A DNA stretch of 38,211 nucleotides, taken from assembly GCA_003136395.1 (NCBI GenBank), contig PLEH01000061.1, positions 1,788 through 39,998 of the forward strand, in the 5' to 3' direction. The DNA comes from Phenylobacterium sp. Lineage in GTDB: Bacteria > Pseudomonadota > Alphaproteobacteria > Caulobacterales > Caulobacteraceae. The position numbers and the translations under genes are program-made. Shown one piece after another: positions 27,107 to 34,510 of this stretch; positions within the stretch are counted from its first letter, which is position 1; each line of letters begins with the position of its first letter. The notes below the pieces were generated by a model. That model saw nothing but the letters and a program-made list of their open reading frames with translations. It was not told where the DNA came from and did not search any database.

Positions 27107-27385
27107 ATGCCCCGGGAAGACCTGCATGACGGTAAGGAAGAACGCCGTCGCGGCCCGTCGGACCGCGTGCTCTGGGCGGTTATCGCCGAGCGGCTGAAGG
27201 ACGAGCGCGGCCTCGATGTGAGCGGGGTCGAGGTGATTGTGGAGGACGCCGAGGCCACCTTGAACGGCCGGGTCCGCCACAAGGCCGACAAACGCCGCAT
27301 CGAGGATGTGGCCGACATCGACGGCGTCCGGCACGTCCAGAACAACCTGCGTGTCCACGAGAGCGGCCCTTGGACCTTTCTCTAG
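27107..27385 (+). CDS. BON-domain protein (OsmY-like)
   Basis: The 92-residue protein holds one BON domain: VLWAVIAERLKDERGLDVSG, VEVIVEDAEATLNGRVRHKA and DIDGVRHVQNNLRVH follow the usual helix-strand-strand-helix-strand order. There is no signal peptide, unlike periplasmic OsmY, so it is probably cytoplasmic. BON domains bind membranes or partner proteins under osmotic or general stress. ATG 27107 has AAGGAG with a 7-nt spacer; an upstream ATG at 27086 would place the binding site inside the gene. The preceding GGAAC-N17-GTT motif suggests EcfG control. Confidence 0.85.
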   Translation: MPREDLHDGKEERRRGPSDRVLWAVIAERLKDERGLDVSGVEVIVEDAEATLNGRVRHKADKRRIEDVADIDGVRHVQNNLRVHESGPWTFL

Positions 27386-27479
27386 CGGCCGGCGACCGCT
27401 GATCCGCCGATTGCCGGCAACCTAAGCGCCGCCTTGGGGGTTTCCGTTGCCCAGAGATGGACACCGAAGGAGACACCGC

Positions 27480-27761
27480 ATGACCCGCAAGCAGACCCCC
27501 GACGAGGCCCGGCGCGCGTTCACTCATGGGTCCGGCGGCGCCAACGCCGACATGGCGGTCGAGGCCGCCCCGATCCACGAGGACCGCCACATCGAGGTCC
27601 CGCACGCTCGCGAAATCGAGCCCCTGAAGGAAGGCGAAAAGCACGACCACATGGCGGCTCGCGAAAAATCCTCGGAGGACCGCCAGGAGGCCCTGCTCGA
27701 CGAGGCGCTCGAAGAGACCTTCCCGGGCAGTGACCCGATCAGTCCCAAGCACATCACCTGA
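27480..27761 (+). CDS. Small hydrophilic protein with ETFPGSDPISP tail
   Basis: The 93-residue, highly charged protein starts at ATG 27480 behind AAGGAG with a 7-nt spacer. The C-terminal ALLDEALEETFPGSDPISP motif recurs at the ends of small stress-induced alphaproteobacterial proteins (TFPASDP type). The middle (HDHMAAREKSSEDRQE) appears disordered. Function unknown. It lies 94 bp after the BON-protein gene, with no good second EcfG motif in between, so the two are likely co-expressed. A strong hairpin follows it. Confidence 0.75.
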   Translation: MTRKQTPDEARRAFTHGSGGANADMAVEAAPIHEDRHIEVPHAREIEPLKEGEKHDHMAAREKSSEDRQEALLDEALEETFPGSDPISPKHIT

Positions 27762-27772
27762 TACGGCAGGGC

Positions 27773-27796
27773 CCGGCCCGCGCTTCGACGGGCCGG
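27773..27796 (+). terminator. Hairpin after the small stress gene
   Basis: CCGGCCCG and CGGGCCGG form a perfect 8-bp GC stem around an 8-nt loop (CGCTTCGA), 11 bp after the stop at 27761. No U-run follows, so as an intrinsic terminator it would be weak; it may instead stabilise the transcript end. Confidence 0.45.
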
Positions 27797-27819
27797 CTTC
27801 TCCATGCTAGTCAGGGGCG

Positions 27820-28737
27820 GTGAAGCTCCCGCCGCCCCGCATCGATCTCAGAGGCCTTCAGGCGGTCAAGGTCGGCGTCAGCCGCTTCGCCATCGACGAC
27901 CCCTACTATCTGGTCCTGACCATGCGCTGGCCGACCTTCCTGGCCTGTGTGTTCGCCGGTTACATGGCGGTCAACCTGGTGTTCGCGGTGCTCTTTTGGC
28001 TCGCGCCCGGGTCGGTGAGCGGCGCCCACCCCGGCGGTTTCGGGGACGCCTTCTTCTTCAGCGTCGAGACCCTCGCCACCGTGGGCTACGGCGCCATGAC
28101 GCCGGCGACCGTCTACGGCCACATCGTGGCCACGGCCGAGATCTTCGTGGGCATGTTCATGACGGCGCTGGTCACCGGCGCCTTCTTCGCCCGCTTCGCC
28201 CGGCCCAGGCCGCGCCTCGTGTTCAGCGAGGTGGCGGTCATCACCCCCTACGACGGCCGCCAGGCCTTGATGGTTCGGGTCGCCAGCCGTCGCCTGCAGG
28301 CGATCAGCGAGGCCAGCGCGCGGATTAGCTACCTGCGCGACGAACCGGTGGGCGACAACCGTTTCCGGCGCTTCAGCGAACTGAAGCTGGTACGCAGCAA
28401 CATCCCGGTCCTCAGCCTCTCCTGGACCCTGATCCACCTGATCGACGAGCAGAGCCCGCTCTATGGGCTTACAGCCGAGCGCCTGCTGGCCGAGGCGCCC
28501 AGCCTGATGGTCTCGATCACCGGCTTCGATGAGGCGATCTCGTCCACGATCAACGACCGCAAGGTCTATCGCCAGGAGGATGTGCGGTTCGGGCACGTGT
28601 TCGACAACATCCTGCGCGACCTGCCCGGCGGCTTCATCGAGCTCGACATCACGCGCATCCACGACACCACGCCGGTCGCTCCACCCGCCGATCCGCTGGC
28701 GGTCTCGGTTCAGGAGTCGGCGGTGAGGGCCTCGTAG
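27820..28737 (+). CDS. Inward-rectifier potassium channel (KirBac type)
   Basis: A 305-residue channel subunit. Two membrane helices (about 38-62 and 100-124) flank the pore helix and the selectivity filter T87-VGYG-91 in ETLATVGYGAMTP, and the C-terminal 180 residues form the immunoglobulin-like Kir cytoplasmic domain (LVFSEVAVITPYDGRQALMV, NIPVLSLSWTLIHLID). Four subunits would form the pore. The N-terminal IDDPYYLVLTMRWPTFL contains the slide helix. The start is GTG 27820 with GGGG nearby. It overlaps the convergent ABC-F gene by 28 bp at the 3' end. Confidence 0.92.
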   Translation: MKLPPPRIDLRGLQAVKVGVSRFAIDDPYYLVLTMRWPTFLACVFAGYMAVNLVFAVLFWLAPGSVSGAHPGGFGDAFFFSVETLATVGYGAMTPATVYGHIVATAEIFVGMFMTALVTGAFFARFARPRPRLVFSEVAVITPYDGRQALMVRVASRRLQAISEASARISYLRDEPVGDNRFRRFSELKLVRSNIPVLSLSWTLIHLIDEQSPLYGLTAERLLAEAPSLMVSITGFDEAISSTINDRKVYRQEDVRFGHVFDNILRDLPGGFIELDITRIHDTTPVAPPADPLAVSVQESAVRAS

Positions 28738-30605
28738 GCTTCCTGAGCGGCGAGCCACTCGGCCTCTGCAGCGTCGACGACCGCCTGGGCCGCGTCGCGT
28801 TGTCGACCGAGGTCGGCGGCCTTGGCGGGGTCCTTGGCGAACACCGCCGGATCGGTGAGCTTGCCGTCGATTTCCGAGAGCGCGGCGGTCGCGCGGGCCA
28901 GCGCCGCCTCGGCGGCCTCGGTGCGGCGCCGCGCGTTTCCGGTCGGCGCCTTTGGGCGGGTGGCCGGCGGGGGTGGGGGTGGGGGCGGGGGCGGCGGCTT
29001 CGCGGGTTCGTCGGCGACCTGGCTCGGCGCGCGGGCCGCGACTCTGGCACGGTCGAGGACGAACTTGGCGTAGTCCTCCATGTCGCCATCGAAGGGCTCG
29101 ATCCCGCCGTCGGCCGCGAGCCACAGCCGGTCGGCCACCAACTCCATCAGCGACCGGTCGTGGGTGATCAGGATCACCGCGCCCTCGTAGTCATTGAGCG
29201 CGTCCAGCAGGGCGCGGCGCGAGTCGATGTCCAGGTGGTTGGTCGGCTCGTCGAGGATCAAGAGGTGAGGCGCTTCCATCGCCACCATGTTGAGCAGCAG
29301 CCGCGCGCGTTCGCCGCCGGAGAGGTTCGCGACCGTGGTCTCGACCTTGTCGTAGCCGAGGCCGAACTGGGCCAGGCGCGAGCGCCGCTGGGCCTCGGAA
29401 GACCCCGGCAGGGCGCGGCGGATGATCTCCAGCGGCGTGTCCGTCGGATCCATCGCCTCGATCTGATGCTGGTGGAACCAGCCGACCTTGAGGCGCGAGG
29501 AGCGCAGCAGGGTGCCGGACTCGACGTCCAGCGCCCCGGCCACCAGCTTGGCGAAGGTCGACTTGCCGGCGCCGTTGACGCCCAGGAGGCCGATGCGGTC
29601 GTCGATATCGAGCCGCAGGTTCAGCTTCTTCAGGATCGGCGGCCCGCCATAGCCGACGTCGGCGCCTTCCAGTCGGATCAGCGGCGGCGGCAGGGGACGT
29701 TCCGGCGAGGGGAGCGAGAAGGGGGCGACGCGGTCCTCGATGATGTTGGAGACCGGCGGCAGCTTGGCGATCATCTTCAGGCGCGACTGGGCTTGCGTCG
29801 CCTTCGAGGCCTTGGCCCGGAAACGGTCCACGAAGGACTGCATGTGCGCCCGCTTGGCCTCGATCTTCACCCGCATGGCTTCCTGCAGGCGAAGCTTTTC
29901 AGTGACTTGCAGCTCGAAGCTGTCGTAGCCGCCGACATAGAGGTCGAGCTTGCCGTCCTTCAGGTGGAGGATGTGGTCCACCGAATTGTTGAGCAGCTCG
30001 CGGTCGTGGCTGATGACCATGGCGGTGTGCGGGTATTTCTTGAGCCGCGCCTCCAGCCAGAGCGCGCCCTCCAGGTCGAGGTAGTTGGTGGGCTCGTCGA
30101 GCAGCAGGAGGTCAGGCGCGGCGAACAGCGAGGCGGCCAGCGCCACGCGCATCCGCCAGCCGCCGGAGAACTCGGCCATCGGCCGCGCCAGGTCGGCGTT
30201 CGAGAAACCCAGGCCGGCCAGGATCTCGGCGGCGCGGCTGGGCGCCCGGTCGGCGTCGATCTCGATCAGGCGCGTGTAGATGTCGCCCAGGTCTTCCGGC
30301 TCAGCGGTTTCCAGGTTCGCCAGCAGGGTGGCGCGCTCAACGTCGGCGGCCAGTACGGTCTCCAGCAGCGGGACCGGCGTCGCCGGGTGTTCCTGGTCCA
30401 CCGAGCCGATACGCGCGTTGCGGGGCATGCCGATTTCGCCGGAGCCCAGGACCAGCTGGTTTAAGATCAGCTTGAAGAGGGTCGACTTGCCCACGCCGTT
30501 GCGGCCCACCAGGCCCACCTTGGCGTCCTTGGGCAGGCTGACGGTCGCCTGGTCGAAGAACCCGCGGCCCCAGGCGTCGAAAACGAGGTCTTTGATCTGG
30601 AGCAT
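28710..30605 (-). CDS. ABC-F family translation factor/ATPase with polyproline linker
   Basis: The 631-residue protein carries two ABC ATPase domains and no membrane part. Walker A motifs are GRNGVGKST and GVNGAGKST, signatures FSGGWRMRVALAAS and LSGGERARLLL, and Walker B motifs LLLDEPTNYLDLE and LILDEPTNHLDID. The inter-domain linker holds the P-site interaction helices typical of ABC-F proteins that act at the ribosome. A C-terminal extension has eleven consecutive prolines (residues 537-547; codons at 28965-28997) followed by a coiled coil. The domain layout is closest to YheS or Uup. Translating the proline run should depend on EF-P, encoded 22 kb away. Confidence 0.93.
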   Translation of the reverse strand: MLQIKDLVFDAWGRGFFDQATVSLPKDAKVGLVGRNGVGKSTLFKLILNQLVLGSGEIGMPRNARIGSVDQEHPATPVPLLETVLAADVERATLLANLETAEPEDLGDIYTRLIEIDADRAPSRAAEILAGLGFSNADLARPMAEFSGGWRMRVALAASLFAAPDLLLLDEPTNYLDLEGALWLEARLKKYPHTAMVISHDRELLNNSVDHILHLKDGKLDLYVGGYDSFELQVTEKLRLQEAMRVKIEAKRAHMQSFVDRFRAKASKATQAQSRLKMIAKLPPVSNIIEDRVAPFSLPSPERPLPPPLIRLEGADVGYGGPPILKKLNLRLDIDDRIGLLGVNGAGKSTFAKLVAGALDVESGTLLRSSRLKVGWFHQHQIEAMDPTDTPLEIIRRALPGSSEAQRRSRLAQFGLGYDKVETTVANLSGGERARLLLNMVAMEAPHLLILDEPTNHLDIDSRRALLDALNDYEGAVILITHDRSLMELVADRLWLAADGGIEPFDGDMEDYAKFVLDRARVAARAPSQVADEPAKPPPPPPPPPPPATRPKAPTGNARRRTEAAEAALARATAALSEIDGKLTDPAVFAKDPAKAADLGRQRDAAQAVVDAAEAEWLAAQEAYEALTADS

Positions 30606-30772
30606 CTGACGGGAATCGCGAAACGGGGCGCGGACCAGCGCGTCGCCGGACCTGCGGAGGAAGGGAATGGTCAGGGATGAAAAGCCGCGCCGCCGCCTGA
30701 CCGGGCGGGTCCATAGCAGACCGGCACGCTCGCGTCATGCCGATCAGTTAGGCAGTGTTGCAGCGCAGCGCC

Positions 30773-30801
30773 TTGGCGATCCGCGGCGAGGCGGGTATAG
30801 A
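30773..30801 (+). promoter_or_regulatory. Candidate sigma-70 promoter of ndk
   Basis: TTGGCG (30773-30778) and TATAGA (30796-30801) are 17 bp apart and 61 bp before the ndk ATG. The -10 lies within the loop of a GC hairpin (GGCGGG 30790-30795 with CCCGCC 30803-30808), so the initial transcript would not contain the whole stem. Confidence 0.4.
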
Positions 30802-30861
30802 GCCCGCCACCTCGCGCCGCGCCGCGCGAATTCCCATCCGTCCTGAGACGCAAAGAGACCC

Positions 30862-31281
30862 ATGACCGAACGCACCTTCTCGATCATCAAGCCGGACGCC
30901 ACCAGGCGGAACCTCACCGGCAAGATCAACGCGGTGATCGAGGACGCCGGCCTGCGCATCGTGGCCCAGCGCCGCATCCGCATGACCGAGACCCAGGCCA
31001 AGAAATTCTATGAGGTCCACGCCGCGCGCCCGTTCTACGGCGAGCTGGTCGAGTTCATGATGTCGGCCCCGGTCGTGGTGCAGGTCCTTGAAGGTCCCAA
31101 CGCCGTCGCCAAATACCGTGAGGTCATGGGAGCCACCAATCCGGCCGACGCGGCGCCCGGCACCATCCGCGCGCTCTACGCCGAGAACGTTGGCGAAAAC
31201 TCCGTGCACGGCTCCGACAGCCAGGAAAACGCCGCGCTGGAGATCGCGCAGTTCTTCACCGAAGCCGACATCGTCGGCTGA
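30862..31281 (+). CDS. ndk: Nucleoside diphosphate kinase
   Basis: A 139-residue enzyme that transfers the gamma phosphate between nucleoside triphosphates and diphosphates. The active His116 is in [12 protein letters not shown], and the N-terminal [15 protein letters not shown] motif is typical. Full length for the bacterial family. It diverges from the ABC-F gene across 256 bp holding a good promoter candidate. A GC hairpin follows its stop. Confidence 0.97.
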   Translation: MTERTFSIIKPDATRRNLTGKINAVIEDAGLRIVAQRRIRMTETQAKKFYEVHAARPFYGELVEFMMSAPVVVQVLEGPNAVAKYREVMGATNPADAAPGTIRALYAENVGENSVHGSDSQENAALEIAQFFTEADIVG

Positions 31282-31302
31282 CACTCTAAACCAAGTCCGC
31301 GT

Positions 31303-31318
31303 GGCGGGGTTACCCGCC
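31303..31318 (+). terminator. Hairpin downstream of ndk
   Basis: GGCGGG and CCCGCC pair around GTTA, 21 bp after the ndk stop. There is no U-run behind it; it would be a weak terminator or a pause site between ndk and the next gene. Confidence 0.3.
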
Positions 31319-31345
31319 TGATATCCACCCCATTCGAAAGTCGCG

Positions 31346-31699
31346 ATGAGAGAAGACAAGATCGGGGGCTTTAGCGAGCGCCTCAATTCCCAGGCCGAAG
31401 CCCGCAGGGCGCTCCTGGAAAAGTTCAAGCCGAAGCCGATGGTTCAGGCCGAAGTCCTGGAGACCCGCGCCCAGCGCAAGGCCCGCGAAATCGAGGAAGT
31501 CCGCGCCAAGCGGGCCGCCGACAAGCAAGCCGCCCTCCTGAAGGCCGAGGCCGAGAAGGAGGCCGCGCGCCTGGCGCTGGCCAACAATGAAGAGGCGCAG
31601 CTCGAAATGAAGCGCCAGGAACGCAAGGACCGGAAGGCCCAGGCCAAGGCTGAAGCCCGCGCCAAGCGCGAAGCGAAGTCCGCCCAGCGGCGTGGCTAG
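31346..31699 (+). CDS. Small basic coiled-coil protein (DUF6481-like)
   Basis: The 117-residue protein is almost entirely helical and rich in Ala, Lys, Arg and Glu: GGFSERLNSQAEARRALLEK, then a heptad-like stretch from about 40 to 115 ending AKREAKSAQRRG. It resembles the DUF6481 family of alphaproteobacteria, whose function is not known. The charge pattern would suit nucleic acid binding. ATG 31346 is 64 bp after ndk. Its TAG overlaps the stop of the convergent nitrile hydratase accessory gene (CTAG, 31696-31699). Confidence 0.75.
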   Translation: MREDKIGGFSERLNSQAEARRALLEKFKPKPMVQAEVLETRAQRKAREIEEVRAKRAADKQAALLKAEAEKEAARLALANNEEAQLEMKRQERKDRKAQAKAEARAKREAKSAQRRG

Positions 31700-32043
31700 T
31701 CCGCGCCGAGCGCCACCGGCCGCCCGTGTGGCGTGTTGCGGTAGGCATCCTCCCAGGCGTGCTTGCGCTCGTGCAACTCCGAGGGGGCCGCGAGGTCCTT
31801 TGCGGTCACCAGGCCCTCCAGCGTCGCCAGCCAGTGCTCGTAGTAGCGCGACCCGTCGTCATCGGGTCCGGCGGCCTTAAGGCGTTCCGAAAGCGCGGCG
31901 GCCCACTCCGTCCAGGTGAACGCGCCCTGCGCGTGCAGCTGCAACGCCAGCGCGAAGACCTGGGCCTCCCAGGGCTCGGCGAAAACCGGTTCCTCGGCGT
32001 CGCGCGGCAGGCGCGGCAGGGACAGAGGATCAGGCCCGCTCAA
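31696..32043 (-). CDS. Nitrile hydratase accessory protein (P14K/NhlE-like)
   Basis: The 115-residue protein matches the nitrile hydratase accessory family, which is related to the N-terminal half of the beta subunit: EEPVFAEPWEAQVFALALQL, FTWTEWAAALSERLKAAG, GSRYYEHWLATLEGLVTAKD. Such activators swap subunits to load cobalt into the alpha subunit. The start is taken as TTG 32043, inside the last 14 bases of the beta gene, since there is no ATG before the conserved domain. It is the third gene of the operon. Confidence 0.85.
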   Translation of the reverse strand: MSGPDPLSLPRLPRDAEEPVFAEPWEAQVFALALQLHAQGAFTWTEWAAALSERLKAAGPDDDGSRYYEHWLATLEGLVTAKDLAAPSELHERKHAWEDAYRNTPHGRPVALGAD

Positions 32044-32680
32044 GGTAGGGCTCCCAGAGGTCCAGACAGACGCTGTCGCGCGCGTTGGCGGCCTCGCCCC
32101 AGAGTTCGCGCGCGGTGAAGCGCACCGTGTAGAGCGGCCGCGGGTCCTCGCCTTGGCCGTGGGCGTGGGAGTCCGGAAACACATGCGCTCCGTGACGCGC
32201 CACGATCACCCCTTTTCGCCCGCGGACATAGCGCGGCAGCCGAGTGTGGCCATGTGGATTGAGGTTGCGGGCCAACACGGCCTCGCCCTCCGCGAAGGCC
32301 GGCGCCGCCGCCTCTCGCCCATACGACCCCTTGCGCGCGAACCGATCGGTCACCTCATCGGCCCGCAGCGCCGGCGTGGCCTTGGGCGCGTCCGGCGCGG
32401 CGCGGCCTGACCCCATCTCGGCGGGGGTGATGAAGCCGTGCGCGACCAGCAGTTCGCTGAGGCCGCGAAACCACTTCTCGTAGTAGCTCATCGCCAGATA
32501 GGCCGGGCCCGGGATCTTCTCGCGCTGATGGCGGCCCTCGTCGATGTTGCGGCGGGTAGGCGAGGCGACGCTCAGCGCGTGCACCCGGCCTTCCCAGGCG
32601 TGGTGGAACACCGGCTCATCGGCCTCCGGCGCGATCGAGCCTAGGTTCTCCAGGCCGCCCATGTCGTGGACGCCGTTCAC
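32030..32680 (-). CDS. nthB: Nitrile hydratase beta subunit
   Basis: The 216-residue subunit begins at GTG 32680 with the family's standard [14 protein letters not shown], overlapping the alpha stop as GTGA. The helical N-terminal half ([40 protein letters not shown]) and the SH3-like C-terminal half ([42 protein letters not shown]) are complete. It pairs with the alpha subunit to form the active site that hydrates nitriles to amides. Confidence 0.93.
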   Translation of the reverse strand: MNGVHDMGGLENLGSIAPEADEPVFHHAWEGRVHALSVASPTRRNIDEGRHQREKIPGPAYLAMSYYEKWFRGLSELLVAHGFITPAEMGSGRAAPDAPKATPALRADEVTDRFARKGSYGREAAAPAFAEGEAVLARNLNPHGHTRLPRYVRGRKGVIVARHGAHVFPDSHAHGQGEDPRPLYTVRFTARELWGEAANARDSVCLDLWEPYLERA

Positions 32681-33288
32681 AGGCGCGCGGTCCCGATCAT
32701 GCCGTTGCGGGTCACCAGGGCGGCAAGGTCTTCCTCGCCGAGCGCCTCCGTGCCCGCCGGGCGTTCGGGCAGCACCAGGTAGCGGATCTCGGCGGTGGAA
32801 TCCCAGACGCGGACCTCGATGTCCTCGGGCAGAGCCGTCCCGAACTCGGCGATCACGCCCCGCGGATCGATCACCGCGCGGGAGCGATAGGGCGCGGACT
32901 TGTACCAGACCGGCGGCAGGCCCAGCACCGGCCAGGGGTAGCAGGAGCACAGGGTGCAGACGACGAGGTTGTGGACGGCGCCCGTGTTCTCCACCACCAC
33001 CATGTGGTCGCCCTGGCCTCCGGAATAGCCCAGCTCGGCGATGGCCGCGGTGGCGTCGGCCATCAGGCGCGCCTTGAAGGCCGGATCGGTCCAGGCGCGG
33101 GCGACCACGCGGGCGCCGTTGCGCGGGCCGACCCGGTGCTCGAAGTGGTCGACGATGGCGTCCAGCGCCGCCGGATCCACCAGACCCTTCTCGACCATCA
33201 GCGATTCGAGGGCCTTAACCCTCAGCGCCATGTCCGAGGGCGGCTCCTGGCCGTGGTCATGGTTGTGATCGTGGTGGTCGTGCGTCAT
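32677..33288 (-). CDS. nthA: Nitrile hydratase alpha subunit, cobalt type
   Basis: The 203-residue subunit carries the metal claw C111-TL-C114-S-C116 ([15 protein letters not shown]). Thr in CTLCSC marks the cobalt-type enzyme; iron-type enzymes have Ser there. Two of the cysteines are normally oxidised to sulfenic and sulfinic acids. ATG 33288 gives a histidine-rich leader, [13 protein letters not shown], that could hold metal ions. Order alpha-beta-accessory with overlapping stop/start codons implies one transcript. No amidase, aldoxime dehydratase or cobalt transporter gene is visible nearby, so the physiological nitrile is unknown. Confidence 0.94.
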   Translation of the reverse strand: MTHDHHDHNHDHGQEPPSDMALRVKALESLMVEKGLVDPAALDAIVDHFEHRVGPRNGARVVARAWTDPAFKARLMADATAAIAELGYSGGQGDHMVVVENTGAVHNLVVCTLCSCYPWPVLGLPPVWYKSAPYRSRAVIDPRGVIAEFGTALPEDIEVRVWDSTAEIRYLVLPERPAGTEALGEEDLAALVTRNGMIGTARL

Positions 33289-33312
33289 GGGAGATAAGTG
33301 GCCCATCTGCCG

Positions 33313-33342
33313 GCAAAGGTGAAGGCGCGCGCAAAGGTGAAG
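33313..33342. repeat. Direct repeat between nitrile hydratase and DsbA-like genes
   Basis: GCAAAGGTGAAG occurs twice, at 33313-33324 and 33331-33342, with an 18-bp period inside the 115-bp divergent region. It may be a regulator binding site for one or both genes, or a chance duplication. Confidence 0.4.
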
Positions 33343-33403
33343 CGCCGGGACGTGACCGTGGCCGGTTCTCCTGCGATGCTCGGGACATGGAGGTTTTCCC
33401 GCC

Positions 33404-34042
33404 ATGGCCACGCCCCACCTGATCTACTTCTCCGACCCGATGTGTTCCTGGTGCTACGGCTTCTCGCCGGTCATCGAGGACATCCGCCACACTTTCGGGC
33501 GCGCCCTGCCGATCCGGGTGGTGATGGGGGGCCTGCGCCCCGGCACAGAGACGCCGATGACCGAGGAGGCCAAGCTCGAGATCGCCGATCACTGGACCCA
33601 CGTCCATGAGGCGACCGGCCTGCCGTTCAACGGCGCGGGCATGTCGCGACCGGGCTTCGTCTACGACACCGACCCGGCGGCCCGCGCGGTGGTGGTCGCC
33701 CGGCGCGAGGGCGAGGAGATGGCCGCGGCCTACCTCACCCGTGCTCAGCAGGCCTTCTATGCGGAAGGCCGCGACGTCACGACCGCTGAGGTGCTGGGCG
33801 ACCTGGCCGAGGATCTCGGCCTCGACCGCGAACCCTTCCTGGCGCTCTGGGCCTTGGACGAGACCAAGGAGGAGACCTGGCGCGACTACGCCATCTCCCA
33901 GAGAGCGGGCGTCACCGGTTTCCCGACCCTGGTCGCCGGCCCCAATGACGACGGTGTCTACGGCGTCGTCACCCGCGGCTTCGCGCCGGGCGAGCAGGTG
34001 GTGACGATCCTCAAGGAATGGTTCGACCGGATCGCGGCTTAA
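33404..34042 (+). CDS. DsbA-family thioredoxin-fold oxidoreductase (FrnE-like)
   Basis: The 212-residue protein has the active site C14-SW-C17 in [14 protein letters not shown] and a cis-Pro motif in [11 protein letters not shown] near the end, with a helical insertion between, as in FrnE/DsbA-like proteins. No signal peptide precedes it, so it is cytoplasmic. Possible roles are disulfide reduction or isomerase activity in oxidative stress. It diverges from the nitrile hydratase operon; whether it assists oxidation of the hydratase cysteines cannot be told from sequence. Confidence 0.88.
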   Translation: MATPHLIYFSDPMCSWCYGFSPVIEDIRHTFGRALPIRVVMGGLRPGTETPMTEEAKLEIADHWTHVHEATGLPFNGAGMSRPGFVYDTDPAARAVVVARREGEEMAAAYLTRAQQAFYAEGRDVTTAEVLGDLAEDLGLDREPFLALWALDETKEETWRDYAISQRAGVTGFPTLVAGPNDDGVYGVVTRGFAPGEQVVTILKEWFDRIAA

Positions 34043-34123
34043 GGCGCACTAGACGGGATGGATTTACGCTCGTAATATCCACTCAACAGTCGTCGCGGTC
34101 GACGTCAAGCGGAGGATCGCAAC

Positions 34124-34507
34124 ATGCGTGGATGGTCAATCGGCGTGACGATGGCGGCTCTCGCCGCGAGCCTCGCGGTCGCCCTGACGTCGCAGGCAGC
34201 GCCGGCGCCAGGTGATCACGATCTGATGCTCGGCCGGCTGATCCGCGACGCGGCGCAAGGCCAGGTTCAATATCAGACCATGACGCCCCAGCTGGCCGAC
34301 GCCGTACGATCGCAGGCGAGCATCGCTCAATCCGAACTGACGGCCTTGGGCGCGCTTAAGTCCGTGACCTTCCAGAGAGCCGATGCCTCGGGCGCCGAAT
34401 ACTACCGTGCGGACTTCGAACAGGGCGCGCTGGAGTGGGCTTTCTCCGTCAACGCGGCAGGGCTGATCGACAACGCCATGTACCGAAAGCCGGCCGCGCC
34501 GCGCTGA
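34124..34507 (+). CDS. Secreted hypothetical protein
   Basis: A 127-residue protein with a signal peptide (hydrophobic segment 8-22, cleavage likely after SQA near 25) and a small mature domain, SVTFQRADASGAEYYRADFE then GALEWAFSVNAAGLIDNAMY. This pattern (a strand pair built around a Y-x-V/A-x-F-E-x-G motif ending in an aromatic strand) resembles domains found at the ends of some secreted serine hydrolases. No catalytic residues are seen. It converges on the M20 peptidase gene with 3 bp between stops. Confidence 0.65.
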   Translation: MRGWSIGVTMAALAASLAVALTSQAAPAPGDHDLMLGRLIRDAAQGQVQYQTMTPQLADAVRSQASIAQSELTALGALKSVTFQRADASGAEYYRADFEQGALEWAFSVNAAGLIDNAMYRKPAAPR

Positions 34508-34510
34508 GCG

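Noticed and set aside
27409-27440. Possible second EcfG promoter before the small stress gene
   Set aside because: GGCAAC with an 18-bp spacer departs from the GGAAC-N16/17-GTT consensus.
28800-30464. 554-codon open frame on the plus strand
   Set aside because: Antisense to the ABC-F gene, whose two ATPase domains are intact.
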